NCBI GenBank assembly: GCA_963774405.1
Contig: CAVZEV010000007.1
Location: 1-64,000, forward strand
From: VRUE01 sp963774405
Lineage (GTDB): Bacteria > Actinomycetota > Thermoleophilia > Solirubrobacterales > 70-9
Direction of reading: 5' to 3'
DNA length: 64,000 nt
Positions 39,328 to 48,531 of this stretch are shown here, in pieces. The first letter of the stretch is position 1. The number at the start of each line of letters is the position of its first letter. The notes under the pieces were generated by a model, which saw nothing but the letters and a program-made list of their open reading frames with translations, made no database searches and was not told the DNA's origin. A program made the translations under genes and the position numbers.

Positions 39328-40728
39328 ATGGCAGATTCTGAAGGACCAGTTGGCCTTAATCTCCTGGTTGCGCTCGATCGGGAGGCGGACGTGCCGCTGC
39401 ACGAGCAGATCGAGCACTCGATTCGCGAAGGGGTCCGCAGCGGTCGTCTCGGCGCGCAGTCGCAGCTCCCCTCCTCCCGAGCGCTCGCCACCGAGCTGGG
39501 GATCTCGCGCGGGGTAGTCAGCGAGGCCTACGGCCAGCTGGCGGCCGAGGGGTACCTGATCGCCCGCCAGGGCGCGCCGGTGCGGGTGGCTCCGACCGTG
39601 CGGGCGACAGCGCCCCGCGCACCCTCCCCCTCGCTGCGACCCAGCTTCACCCACCGCCTCGATCCCGGCCTGCCCGACCTCGCCGGCTTCCCTCGCGACC
39701 GCTGGCTGCGCTCGCTGCGCGCCGCCTGGCGGCAGGCGCCGATCGATGCCGTCGACTACCCCGACCCGCGCGGCGTGCCCGCCCTGCGCGAGACACTTGC
39801 CGAGTACCTCGGGCGCGTGCGCGGCGCCGCCGTCGATCCCGAGCAGCTGCTCGTCTGCACCGGCTTCAGCCAGGGGTTCTCGCTGATCGCGCGCTGGCTG
39901 GCGGGCCGCGGCGTCGACACGGTCGCACTGGAGGATCCGGGCTGGCACAGCCAGCGGCTGATCCTCGAGCAGGCCGGCCTCGCGGTCGAACCGATCCCGG
40001 TCGACGGCGAGGGACTGCGAGTTGACCTGCTCGAGCAAAGCGAGGCGGCCGCCGTCATCGTCACCCCAGCCCACCAGTTCCCGACCGGCGCGGTGCTGAG
40101 CAGCGAGCGCCGCGCTGCCCTGGTCGAGTGGGCGGAGCAGGGCGAGCGGCTGATCGTCGAGGACGACTTCGACGCCGAGCTGCGCTACGACCGCGGCGGC
40201 GTCGGCGCCCTGCAGGGGCTCGCCCCCGAGCGCGTCGCCTACATCGGCTCGGCGAGCAAGCGCCTGGTCCCCGGGATGCGGCTCGGCTGGATGCTGACCC
40301 CGTCATGGCTGGGCTGGCCGCTGATCTCGGTCAAGGCGATCGAGGATCGCGGCTCAGAGGCAATCGGCCAGCTCGCCCTGCACGACTTCATCGAGCGCGG
40401 CGAGCTCGACCGCCACCTGCGGCGGATGCGGCTGCGCTACCGGCGCCGGCGCGAGGCGCTGATGGAAGCGCTCGAGCGACACCTGCCCCAGGCGCGGGTC
40501 ACGGAGGGCGCCGCCGGTCTATATGAGCTGGCCGAACTGCCGGATGGAGTCGACGAGGCCGCGCTGGTGAGCGCCGCCGCCGGCCGCGGCGTCGGCGTCG
40601 AGGGGCTGGCGCTCCATCGCTTCAAGCCTGGCGGGCCACCCGGCCTCGTCCTCGGCTTCGCCGCCATGCCGGAGCCGGCGATCGAGCAAAGCGTGCGCTT
40701 GCTGGCCGATGCCCTTCGGTCAGAGTGA
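39328..40728 (+). CDS. MocR/PdxR-type regulator: GntR DNA-binding plus aminotransferase domain
   Basis: 466 residues from ATG 39328. Winged-helix GntR domain (about 15-85; PLHEQIEHSIREGVRSGRL, LPSSRALATELGISRGVVSEAY) joined to a fold-type I aminotransferase domain. The PLP lysine lies in IGSASKRLVPGMRLGW, with the upstream EDDFDAELRYDR segment. MocR proteins sense PLP or amino compounds; the target is often a divergent or neighbouring gene. The 3' end overlaps a 19-bp perfect palindrome. Confidence 0.93.
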   Translation: MADSEGPVGLNLLVALDREADVPLHEQIEHSIREGVRSGRLGAQSQLPSSRALATELGISRGVVSEAYGQLAAEGYLIARQGAPVRVAPTVRATAPRAPSPSLRPSFTHRLDPGLPDLAGFPRDRWLRSLRAAWRQAPIDAVDYPDPRGVPALRETLAEYLGRVRGAAVDPEQLLVCTGFSQGFSLIARWLAGRGVDTVALEDPGWHSQRLILEQAGLAVEPIPVDGEGLRVDLLEQSEAAAVIVTPAHQFPTGAVLSSERRAALVEWAEQGERLIVEDDFDAELRYDRGGVGALQGLAPERVAYIGSASKRLVPGMRLGWMLTPSWLGWPLISVKAIEDRGSEAIGQLALHDFIERGELDRHLRRMRLRYRRRREALMEALERHLPQARVTEGAAGLYELAELPDGVDEAALVSAAAGRGVGVEGLALHRFKPGGPPGLVLGFAAMPEPAIEQSVRLLADALRSE

Positions 40729-40768
40729 TGGATTGACCCACCTATAACGGGGTCAATCCATCACTCTG
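40721..40768. repeat. 19-bp perfect inverted repeat between convergent genes
   Basis: 40721-40739 (CAGAGTGATGGATTGACCC) is exactly mirrored by 40750-40768 across a ten-base loop. The MocR stop codon lies in the left arm, and the amidase stop is 13 bp beyond the right arm. No T-run follows, so it is either a bidirectional transcription barrier or a relic of a small inverted-repeat element. Confidence 0.8.
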
Positions 40769-40780
40769 CGCCGCGCCTAC

Positions 40781-42199
40781 CTAGGCAACCGCCGCCGGGG
40801 CCAGCCGCTCGGCCCAGGGGCGCGCCGCTTCGAGCTGGGCGCCGAGCCGGATCAGCTGGGCCTCCCCGAAGGGGCCGCCGGTGAGCATCGCGCCGACCGG
40901 GATGCCGTCCTCGTTCCAGTGCAACGGCAGCGAGATCGCGGGAAGGCCGGTGATGTTGCCGAAGGCGGTGAAGCAGACCGAGGCGATCGTCTCGAAGACG
41001 GGCTGGTCGGGGGCGGCGTGCTGGGTCGACAGGGCCTGGCCGCTTGGCGGCGGCAGGATGCCCGAGGTCGGGGTCAGCAGCAGGTCGAAGTCCTTGCCCC
41101 AGCGGGCGACTTCGCGGCGCGAGAGCCGCTCCAGGCGCTGCACAGCGACGACGTACTCGTAGGCGCTGACCCGCTCGGTCGCGGACTCATAGGCGTGGCG
41201 GTTGTGCGGCTCGACCTTGGACCAGTCGACCCCGTCGTAGTCGGCAACGCCGCCGATCGTCATCGTGACGAAGTCCGGCGTCAGCTCCTCGGAGATCGTC
41301 CCCACCTCGACCTCCGCCACATCGTGGCCGAGGTCCTCGAGTAGCGCCGCGGCGTCACGAGCGGCCGCGACGCAATCGGGATCGGTCGGCAGGCCGAGCG
41401 GCGCCTCGGCCATCAGGCCGACTCGCAGCTTCTCGATCTCCGCGCCGACCTCCTCGGCGAAGGGACGCTCGGGTGCCGGGGCGTTGTACCAGGCGAGCGG
41501 GTCGGGGCCGGCCATCGCGTCGAGCGAGGCGGCTGCGTCGGCGATCGTGCGCGTGATCGCGCCCTCGACCACGGCGCCCATCCAGGTCTGCGCCCGGCGC
41601 GGGATGCGGCCGCGACTGCTCTTCAGGCCGACCAGGCCGGTGTAGGCAGCGGGGATGCGGATCGAGCCGCCACCGTCGTTGGCGTGGGCGATCGGGAACA
41701 TCCCGCCGGCCACCGCCGCCGAGGCGCCGCCGGAGGAGCCGCCCGAGGCCCGACCCGTGTCCCAGGGGTTGACCGTGTTGCCGTAGCGCGAGTTCTCGGC
41801 CACCGTCAGCGGGCCGAACTCGGGCGTGTTGGTGCGACCGCAGAGGACGAAGCCGGCCCGCTGCAGCGCCTCGACCACGAGCTCGCTCTCCTCGCTGGGC
41901 CCATCGCCGGCGCCGTGCGAACCGTAGGTGACCGGCCACCCCGCCACCGAGGTCAGGTCCTTGATCGGGATCGGCACACCGAGGAAGGGCGCCTCCTCCC
42001 CGGCCGCGATCCGCGCGTCGGCATCGCGCGCGGCCGCGCGGGCCGCCTCGTCGTCACGCCAGATCACCGCGTTCAGCGTTGGATTGCGCGCGTCCACGGC
42101 GGCGAGACAGGCGTCGAGCAGCTCGACCGCCGAGAGCTCCCGCGCCCTCAGCGCGGCGGCGAGGTCGACCGCGGCGGTCTCCGGCCCCAGGGAAGACAT
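40781..42199 (-). CDS. Amidase-signature-family hydrolase
   Basis: 472 residues. The Ser-cisSer-Lys triad is visible: Lys in VPIPIKDLTSV, then GRASGGSSGGASAAVAGGM with both serines. DGGGSIRIPAAYTGLVGLKSSRGRIP is the usual continuation. It hydrolyses an amide (for example an indole-acetamide or aryl amide) of unknown identity. ATG 42199 overlaps the stop of the cupin gene by ATGA, so the two are co-translated. The upstream open frame is not used. Confidence 0.92.
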   Translation of the reverse strand: MSSLGPETAAVDLAAALRARELSAVELLDACLAAVDARNPTLNAVIWRDDEAARAAARDADARIAAGEEAPFLGVPIPIKDLTSVAGWPVTYGSHGAGDGPSEESELVVEALQRAGFVLCGRTNTPEFGPLTVAENSRYGNTVNPWDTGRASGGSSGGASAAVAGGMFPIAHANDGGGSIRIPAAYTGLVGLKSSRGRIPRRAQTWMGAVVEGAITRTIADAAASLDAMAGPDPLAWYNAPAPERPFAEEVGAEIEKLRVGLMAEAPLGLPTDPDCVAAARDAAALLEDLGHDVAEVEVGTISEELTPDFVTMTIGGVADYDGVDWSKVEPHNRHAYESATERVSAYEYVVAVQRLERLSRREVARWGKDFDLLLTPTSGILPPPSGQALSTQHAAPDQPVFETIASVCFTAFGNITGLPAISLPLHWNEDGIPVGAMLTGGPFGEAQLIRLGAQLEAARPWAERLAPAAVA

Positions 42200-42573
42200 C
42201 AGGCGTGCCGGGCGGCGCGCTCGCGCGCTTCGCCCTTCTGCTCGAGCGTCATCGCGCCAGGGTGGCCGTCTCCCGGCCACGGGCTGAGGATCAGCAGCAG
42301 GCGGGCGGCGGACCTGGCGGTGACCGTGTGGCGCTCGCCGGGGTCGAACTCGAAAAGATGACCCGCGCTCGCCGAGACGGCCTCTCCGGCGGGAATCGTC
42401 ACCTCCACCTCGCCGCTGACGACGATCACCCGGGCTCGCTCGTGCACCTCGTGCTCCTGCAACTCCTCCCCGTCAGGAAGGTCGAGCACGATCGTCCGCG
42501 CGTCCTCAGCCGAAGCGAGAATCTGCGGCTGGTGCGGCTCCGCCTCGACACTCTTGAGATCCCAGTTCTGCAT
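42199..42573 (-). CDS. Cupin-domain protein
   Basis: 124 residues. A single small cupin barrel: TIVLDLPDGEELQEHEVHERARVIVVSGEVEVTI followed by GHLFEFDPGERHTVTA. The first metal-binding motif has His and Glu but is degenerate. First gene of a two-gene unit with the amidase. Function unknown. Confidence 0.85.
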   Translation of the reverse strand: MQNWDLKSVEAEPHQPQILASAEDARTIVLDLPDGEELQEHEVHERARVIVVSGEVEVTIPAGEAVSASAGHLFEFDPGERHTVTARSAARLLLILSPWPGDGHPGAMTLEQKGEARERAARHA

Positions 42574-42639
42574 CTCTCCCTTTCTCGGTCCTGCCGTACT
42601 CCCACTTGTCGAGAGCCAGCTTAAACTCGAACGCCTCGC

Positions 42640-43515
42640 ATGACCACCGCCTCGATCCTCTCCAACTTCTGGGACGGCCTCGAAGAAAACCACGAGCAGG
42701 CGGTATTCCTCGTCCTCGTCGGCTTCCTCGCCTCCTTCGCCTTCATCCGCATGAGCACGCGGATCATCCGCAGCGAACGCGTCTCCTGGTGGCCGGGGAG
42801 CGTGGAAAGCGAGAGCGGCGTCCACGTCCACCACCTGGTCTTCGGGATCGTGACGATGATGATTGCCGGTACCCTGGCCTTCGCCGCCGACGGTCGTACC
42901 CCCTACACCGAGATCTGCGCGCTCGGCTTCGGCGTCGGGGTCGGGCTGACGATCGACGAGTTCGCTCTCTGGGTGCACCTCGAGGACGTCTACTGGGCCA
43001 AGGAGGGACGCAGCTCGATCGACGCGACGGTGATCGCGGCAGCGGCGATGCTGCTGATCGTGCTCGGCGCCAACCCGGTGGCGATCGACTCCGGCTCGCC
43101 CGCGGTGGTGATCTCGAGCATCCTCGCCACCCTGCTCGTCTTCGTCATGGTCGCGATCTGCTTCCTCAAGGGCCGGATCATGCACGGGGTGGTCGGCTTC
43201 TTCGTCTTCCCGATCGCGATCTACGGCGCCTGCCGGATCGGCAAGCCGGGCTCGAGCTGGGCCCGGCGGCGCTACGGCGAGCGGCGGCCGAAGAAGCAGG
43301 CCAAGGCCGAGGAGCGCTTCCACCCCGGCCGCCGCACCGAGCGCTTCAAGGAAGCCTTCCGCGACATCGTCGGCGGCAAGCCGAGCGAGGGACTGACCGC
43401 GGTCGGCGAAGAGACGGTGGCGGCGACCCGCGAGGCAGGGGCCGAAGTGCGCGAAGGAGCGGAACGGCTCGCCCACGCGGCCGATCCGACCCGGCAGAAG
43501 CGCAAAGACGGCTAG
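42640..43515 (+). CDS. Multi-pass membrane protein with charged C-terminal tail
   Basis: 291 residues. Hydrophobic helices at about 22-40 (AVFLVLVGFLASFAFI), 63-82 (HLVFGIVTMMIAGTLAF), 92-110, 128-150 and 155-205, then a cytoplasmic highly charged tail of about 90 residues rich in Arg, Lys, Glu and Ala. A HVHH motif at the start of the second helix and DEFALWVHLEDVYW are conserved-looking acidic/His positions that might bind metal. The family is known in actinobacteria only as an integral membrane protein. Its end overlaps the next, convergent gene by 4 bp. Confidence 0.83.
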   Translation: MTTASILSNFWDGLEENHEQAVFLVLVGFLASFAFIRMSTRIIRSERVSWWPGSVESESGVHVHHLVFGIVTMMIAGTLAFAADGRTPYTEICALGFGVGVGLTIDEFALWVHLEDVYWAKEGRSSIDATVIAAAAMLLIVLGANPVAIDSGSPAVVISSILATLLVFVMVAICFLKGRIMHGVVGFFVFPIAIYGACRIGKPGSSWARRRYGERRPKKQAKAEERFHPGRRTERFKEAFRDIVGGKPSEGLTAVGEETVAATREAGAEVREGAERLAHAADPTRQKRKDG

Positions 43516-44003
43516 CGCGGAACCAGCTGCACGATCGGGATCCGGCGCCCCGCCTCGGCCGCTTCGCGGCGGTACGCCGCGTAGGGGGCGAAGACGCGGT
43601 CGGCGAGCGCCCAGAGTCGCTCGCGTTCGGCCTCGTCCTCGACCACGCTCGCCCGCATCGGCACGCCGCCGAGCGTGACCTCGGGGTTCGCCCGCAGGTT
43701 GTGGAACCAGGCCGGGTGCCTGGGCAGGCCGAGCTTCGAGGCGACGATCGTCACCCGCTCGCCGTCGTGGAAGTAGATGACCGCGTTGCGCCGCCTCTTC
43801 CCGCTCTTGGCGCCACGCGTCTCCAGCAGAGCCGTCGGAATCATCAGGTCGAAGCCGAGGCGCCCGCCGGTAAGCCTCATCAGCGATGGGTCGAGCTTCC
43901 AGACGAGGTGGATCGAGAGAAAGCGGCCCAGGCGTGTGTTGGAGAACGCCGCGTAGGCCCGACTGAGGCGGCCGGGCGGCCGATTGGGGTCGACGTACTT
44001 CAG
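43512..44003 (-). CDS. Deazaflavin (F420)-dependent nitroreductase-like protein
   Basis: 163 residues. LLETRGAKSGKRRRNAVIYFHDGERVTIVASKLGLPRHPAWFHNLRANPEVTL is the split-barrel signature of the DDN family, which uses reduced F420. No ATG/GTG fits; the frame could begin at CTG 44003, whose bases overlap the stop of the upstream paralogue (CTGA). The start is therefore uncertain. Tandem with a second DDN-family gene. Confidence 0.82.
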   Translation of the reverse strand: MKYVDPNRPPGRLSRAYAAFSNTRLGRFLSIHLVWKLDPSLMRLTGGRLGFDLMIPTALLETRGAKSGKRRRNAVIYFHDGERVTIVASKLGLPRHPAWFHNLRANPEVTLGGVPMRASVVEDEAERERLWALADRVFAPYAAYRREAAEAGRRIPIVQLVPR

Positions 44004-44401
44004 GCGCGGTCCAGCACGACGACCGGGATCTCGCGGTCGGTCTTGCGCTGGTACTCGTCGTAAGCGGGCCACTCGGCGACCATCTTCTCCCAGAGCGCCG
44101 GCTTCTCCTCGGCGCTCGCCGTCCGCGCCCGGGCCTTGAAGCGGTCGGCCTTGACCTGGACCTCGACCTCGGGATTGGCGGAGAGGTTGAGGTACCAGGC
44201 GGGCGGCTCGTCGGCACCGCCCTTGGAGGCGACGATCACGTAGGAGTCGCCCTCGGGCGCGTAGATCAGCGGTGTCGTCCGCGGCTCGCCCGACTTGCGA
44301 CCCGTCGTGGTCAGCAGCAGGGCCTGCGTGTCCTGCCACTCGTGCCCCTCGGCGCCGCCGGTCGCCCGGTAGCGCTCGACGTGTTCCTGACCGAAAAGCA
44401 T
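44000..44401 (-). CDS. Deazaflavin (F420)-dependent nitroreductase-like protein
   Basis: 133 residues. LLLTTTGRKSGEPRTTPLIYAPEGDSYVIVASKGGADEPPAWYLNLSANPEVEV matches the DDN family. ATG 44401. Upstream of and overlapping the second paralogue by 4 bp; the two share about the same motif but are clearly diverged. Both point to an F420-producing actinobacterium. Confidence 0.88.
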   Translation of the reverse strand: MLFGQEHVERYRATGGAEGHEWQDTQALLLTTTGRKSGEPRTTPLIYAPEGDSYVIVASKGGADEPPAWYLNLSANPEVEVQVKADRFKARARTASAEEKPALWEKMVAEWPAYDEYQRKTDREIPVVVLDRA

Positions 44402-44443
44402 CGCTCCCCCGATCCTATAGAGGCCACGGCGCCGGCAAAACGT

Positions 44444-44713
44444 ATGCTCAAGACCATCCGAGGAGACCTCAAGATCAATGGCTACACGGTTGGCCAGTTC
44501 CCCAACCCACCGCTCTGGGCCGCGCTCGCGGCGCTGCTTGTCGGGTCCCTCACCAGCGGCACGGTCCACGACCTGGCCCGAGCGATCTTCTACGTCGCGC
44601 TGACGGCCTGGGCATACGAGGAGGCCGCGCACGGGGTCAACGGCTTTCGTCGTGGACTGGGGATCGCCGCCCTGGCGTGGATCGTCACCACGCTCGCCCG
44701 CGCGATCTCCTAG
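44444..44713 (+). CDS. Small two-TM membrane protein
   Basis: 89 residues from ATG 44444. After the polar leader MLKTIRGDLKINGYTVGQFPN come two hydrophobic stretches (PLWAALAALLVGSLTSG and LARAIFYVALTAWAYE), then GLGIAALAWIVTTLARAI. Unknown function; similar short proteins are annotated as hypothetical membrane proteins in actinobacteria. Confidence 0.7.
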   Translation: MLKTIRGDLKINGYTVGQFPNPPLWAALAALLVGSLTSGTVHDLARAIFYVALTAWAYEEAAHGVNGFRRGLGIAALAWIVTTLARAIS

Positions 44714-44729
44714 CCGCCGGCCGGCCCGC

Positions 44730-46409
44730 TCAGTTGAGCTGGAGCTGCTCGGCGGCGAAGAGCTCGTGGACGAGCCGGATCGCGATCGAGCCCTCGCCGA
44801 CGGCGGAGGCGACGCGGTTGATCGAGCCGTGGCGGACGTCGCCGGCGGCGAAGACGCCGGGCATGCTGGTCTCGAGCGGGAGCGGGTCGCGCTCCAGCGG
44901 CCAGGCGCCCTCCTCGAGGTCCGCCCCGGTGCGGATGAAGCCGCCGTCGGCCAGCGTGCAGGCCGCCGAGAGCCAGCCCGTGTTCGGGCGGGCGCCGATC
45001 AGCAGGAAGAGCTCGTCGGCCGCGACCGTCTCCGTCGCGCCGTCGGCGCGCGAGCGCAGGACCAGGCGCTCGAGCCAGCCGTCCTCACCGGCGCCGCCGC
45101 CGACGACCTCGGTCCCGAGCCGCACCTCGATGTTGGGCGCGCCTTCGACCTGCGTCACCAGGTAGTGCGACATTCCCTTCGCGAGCGAGTCGGCCCGTAC
45201 CACGAGCGTCACCCGGCGGGCGAATTCGGCCAGGTGCAGCGCCGCCTGGCCGGCCGAGTTGGCGCCGCCGACGACGTAGACCTCCTCGTCGACCGTCGTC
45301 GGCGCCTCCGAGGCGGGGCCGCTGTAGAAAACGCCTGCCCCGACCAGGGCCTCGAGCTCGGGGACGCCGAGTCGGTGGTAGGTGGCGCCGGTGGCGAGGA
45401 TGACCGCGGGGGCGCTGACCTCGCCGCCATCGGAGAGCGCGACGTGAATGCGCCTTCCCTCGCGCCGGATTCCGGTTGCGTCGTGCATGAAGGCGAACTT
45501 GGCGCCGAAGACCCAGGCCTGCTCGTAGGCGCTCTCGGCCAGCCGGCGGCCGCTGACCCCGCGCGGGAAGCCCAAGTAATTGCGGATCAGCGAGCTCGAG
45601 GTCGCCTGGCCGCCGACGCCGCCGTCGTCGACCACCAGCGTCCGGAAGCCCTCCGAGGCGCCGTAGACCGCTGCCGAGAGGCCGGCCGGCCCACCGCCGA
45701 CGATGATCACGTCGTACTCGCGACTGTCGGGGGCGATCGTCGCTCCCGAGGCGCTCGCCAGCTCCAGGTTGGTCGGGTTGGCGAGCACGGTGCCGTTCGG
45801 GAAAACGACAAGCGGCAGCGGCTCCTCCCCACCCGCCTCAGCGACCAGCTCCCGCCCGTCGGGCGAATCGGCGAGGACGAACGCGTGCGGCACCGCGCAG
45901 CGGCCGAGTACCTCCTTCAGCTCCTGGCCCCGGCCCGTCCAAGACTCGCTGACGATGTGGACGGTGTGCGGCGAGACCAGCCGCGCGTGGGCCCACTCGA
46001 GCAGAAAGGTCGAGACCGACTGGTGAAACAGCTCGTCGGGCGACTGCGAGGGCCGGATCACGTAGTACTCGATCTGCCGCCGCGCCATCGCCTCGAAGAT
46101 CTCCCCGGCGGTCTGGCCGTCGCCCCAGCTGCCCCACTCGATCAGCAGGCCGCGCTGGGCGTGGGCGTGGCGATCGCGCACCCTGGCGAGCAGCTCGCCC
46201 CCCAGCCCCTCGCCGACGCGGTGGGCGGCGAGGACGAGAGCGACGTCCTCGCCCGCATCGGCCAGCGCCCCGAGCTCCGCCATCGCCTCCTCCTCCGAGG
46301 AGACGCAGACGACGCGGTAGCTGCGTGAGTAGCGGTCGACCAGCTCGCGCTCGACCGCGCCGAGAGCACGCTCGTCTTCATCGACGGCAAAGATGACGGG
46401 GACGGACAC
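44730..46409 (-). CDS. Thioredoxin-reductase-like FAD oxidoreductase with N-terminal receiver-like domain
   Basis: 559 residues. The N-terminal 110 residues (VIFAVDEDERALGAVERELVDRY...VALVLAAHRVGEG) resemble a response-regulator receiver. A thioredoxin-like region follows (about 130-215; HTVHIVSESWTGRGQELKEVLGRCAVPHAF). From about 230 there is an FAD/NAD thioredoxin-reductase fold with VIIVGGGPAGLSAAVYGASEG, VVGGANSAGQAALHLAEFARRVTLVVR and GVFAAGDVRHGSINRVASAVGEGS. The redox CxxC of thioredoxin reductases is replaced (GGVGGQATSSSLIRN). This composite is common in actinobacteria and cyanobacteria. Likely a cytosolic redox enzyme; substrate unknown. Confidence 0.9.
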   Translation of the reverse strand: MSVPVIFAVDEDERALGAVERELVDRYSRSYRVVCVSSEEEAMAELGALADAGEDVALVLAAHRVGEGLGGELLARVRDRHAHAQRGLLIEWGSWGDGQTAGEIFEAMARRQIEYYVIRPSQSPDELFHQSVSTFLLEWAHARLVSPHTVHIVSESWTGRGQELKEVLGRCAVPHAFVLADSPDGRELVAEAGGEEPLPLVVFPNGTVLANPTNLELASASGATIAPDSREYDVIIVGGGPAGLSAAVYGASEGFRTLVVDDGGVGGQATSSSLIRNYLGFPRGVSGRRLAESAYEQAWVFGAKFAFMHDATGIRREGRRIHVALSDGGEVSAPAVILATGATYHRLGVPELEALVGAGVFYSGPASEAPTTVDEEVYVVGGANSAGQAALHLAEFARRVTLVVRADSLAKGMSHYLVTQVEGAPNIEVRLGTEVVGGGAGEDGWLERLVLRSRADGATETVAADELFLLIGARPNTGWLSAACTLADGGFIRTGADLEEGAWPLERDPLPLETSMPGVFAAGDVRHGSINRVASAVGEGSIAIRLVHELFAAEQLQLN

Positions 46410-46637
46410 AGCACCAAATTAACGCGGCGAGGAGGCGAGAACAAACGTCTGGCCGGCGCGATCGGGCTCAAGTCCCGTCGCCGTGGGGACGATGCAGTCT
46501 CCACACCGGAGCAGACTTTTCGACTCAGGCACCCTCGTCGCGAGGCGGGTCCGCAGGGTCACGGAACTCCACCGGAGTTCGCCGCGACCAGCCGAAGAAG
46601 AGCGTTGTCTGGGCTGCTCGCACATGGGAGGACTTCC

Positions 46638-47760
46638 ATGTCCAACCATCTCGACTTCAGGCGCGGCCGGATCGCGTGGGTCGGCATCGCGGCCTGCCTC
46701 GTCTTCGCCGCCGTTCCGATCGCCGCCAAGGCCTCGGCGGTGAACCTGGCCACCGCCCAGCCGTTCGTCGTCCTCAGCGGCGCCGGCGTCACCAACACCG
46801 GCCCCTCCGTGCTCAACGGCGACCTCGGCGTCTCGCCGGGCACCTCGCTCGCCGGCTTCGGGCTGCCCGCCGTGGTCAACGGCGCGACCCACGCCAACGA
46901 CGCGCGTCGCCGCCCAGGCGCAGGCGGACCTGACCACCGCCTACAACGTCGCCGCCGGCCAACCGATCCCGCCGGGCAACGACCTGACCGGCACCGACCT
47001 CGGCGGAACAGCCTGACCGCCGGCGCCTACGGCTTCAGCTCCTCGGCCCAGCTCGACCGGCGCAGCTGACCCTGAACGCCCAGGGGGACCCCAACGCCCA
47101 GTTCGTCTTCGTGATCGGCTCCACGCTGACCACGGCCTCGGCGAGCTCGGTCATCCTCACCAACGGCGCCTCGCCGTGCAACGTCTACTGGAAGGTCGGC
47201 AGCTCGGCGACGTTCGGCACCAGGCACCGCGTTCGAGGGCAACCTGATGGCCCTCACAAGCATCTCGCTCGAACGACAGCGTCACCGTGCTCGGGCCGCA
47301 TGCTCGCCCGCAAGGCCAGGTGAGCCTGATCAACGACGTGCTGGCACGCCGCAATGCGCGACCGGCTCCGCGAGCCCGGATCCGAGCGGACCGGCTCGCC
47401 GGCGGTGAGCAAGGGACTCCCTCCACCGCCGTTCCCGCCGTCTGCCCCGGCAAGAAGAAACAGGGCCGGGACAAGAGGCGAACGAGGGCACCGCCACGCT
47501 GCGTCGCGGCAAGAAGAGCGCCGGCGGCGTCCGCGTCAGCGTTCGCGGCCACCGCATCGGCAGGGTCAGGTTCACCGACAACGGCGTTCCGATCGGCAGC
47601 TCCCGGTCTCACGCGGTGAGGGTCCGGCGACTCCCGGCGTCCACGTCATCACCGCCCACGCCGGCTTCACCGACTCGACCCCGCCGAAAACGATGACGGT
47701 CCGCTTCCGCGTGCCGACGCCGGTGCTCCATCCCCGCCACGGCTCCTCGCGCTTCACCGG
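46638..47760 (+). pseudogene. Secreted ice-binding-like (DUF3494) protein, multiply frameshifted
   Basis: Starts at ATG 46638 after GGGAGG. Signal peptide WVGIAACLVFAAVPIAAKASA, then NLATAQPFVVLSGAGVTNTGPSVLNGDLGVSPGTSLAGF, the opening of DUF3494/ice-binding-like domains. The rest of the family pattern is present but only by changing frame at about 46900, 47005 and 47060 (AAQAQADLTTAYNVAAGQPIPPGNDLTG; SLTAGAYGFSSSAQL; LTLNAQGDPNAQFVFVIGSTLTTASASSVILTNGA) and again near 47220. The 3' part contains Ig-like repeat residues. So it is either a pseudogene or an area of sequencing indels. The intact protein would be a secreted adhesin or ice-binding-like protein. Confidence 0.75.
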
Positions 47761-48505
47761 ATGACCGCGCGTTGTCGCCAAGGTCGGCCCCGCGGCGCCC
47801 GTCGCGGGGCCGCGGCCGGCCTGGCGGCAATCGTCCTCGCAAGCGCCGTCGGCGGCGCCCGCGGCGGTGGCAAGCGGCGGGGCGCCCGTCGCGCAGGCGC
47901 TGGTGGTCCTGCGCGACGCCCATATCGCCCGCCGCGCGCCGAACCCCGACGGCTCGCGGATCGAAGCCCTCGCCGCGCGGCGGCCGCTCACCCGGGCCCC
48001 GACCGTGCTGCCGGTGCTCGGGCACGCCGGCCGCGAGCACGAATGGCTGCTGGTCCGCCTTCCCGGCCGGCCCAACGGCCACAGCGGCTGGATCTCCGCC
48101 GCGCGCACCCGTGCGACCTCGACCCAATGGCGGATCCGAGTCGCCCTGGCCGCGCGCCGCGTGATCGTCTACCGCTCGGGCCGCACCGTCCGTCGCTACC
48201 CCGCGATCGTCGGCAAGCCCGCGACCCCCACCCCCCGCGGCAGCTTCTTCGTCGAAGAGGCGCTGCGGCTCGCGCCCGGCGAAGCCGGCGCCCCGTTCGC
48301 GCTGGCGACCAGCGCCCGCTCAAACGCCCTGCATGAATTCGACGGCGGCCCGGGCCAGATCGCGCTGCATGGAATCGGCAACCTCAGCGGCAGCCTCGGC
48401 AGCGCGGTCTCGCACGGCTGCGTCCGCCTCAGCGCCAGGGCGATCGCCTGGCTGGCAAGCCGAATCGGAGCGGGCGTGCCGATCACCATCGGGCGACAGG
48501 GTTAA
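47761..48505 (+). CDS. L,D-transpeptidase (YkuD), probably with a frameshifted signal peptide
   Basis: The catalytic YkuD domain is intact: HGIGNLSGSLGSAVSHGCVRLSARAIAW, with the active Cys in SHGCVRL and His at HG. It crosslinks peptidoglycan stems. The domain is read from about 47867 (GTG, MASGGAPVAQALVVLRD). A start at ATG 47761 gives a credible signal peptide (RRGAAAGLAAIVLASAVGGA) but in a frame that breaks near 47855, so a one-base indel probably separates leader and enzyme. The ATG overlaps the end of the ice-binding-like gene. Confidence 0.8.
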
Positions 48506-48531
48506 CCGCGCGATCCAGAGCGCGGCGCCCG

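Noticed and set aside
46410..46637. Riboswitch upstream of the ice-binding-like gene
   Set aside because: The leader has small hairpins (for example GAACTCC-ACC-GGAGTTC at 46563-46579) but I could not match conserved cores of a known riboswitch class.
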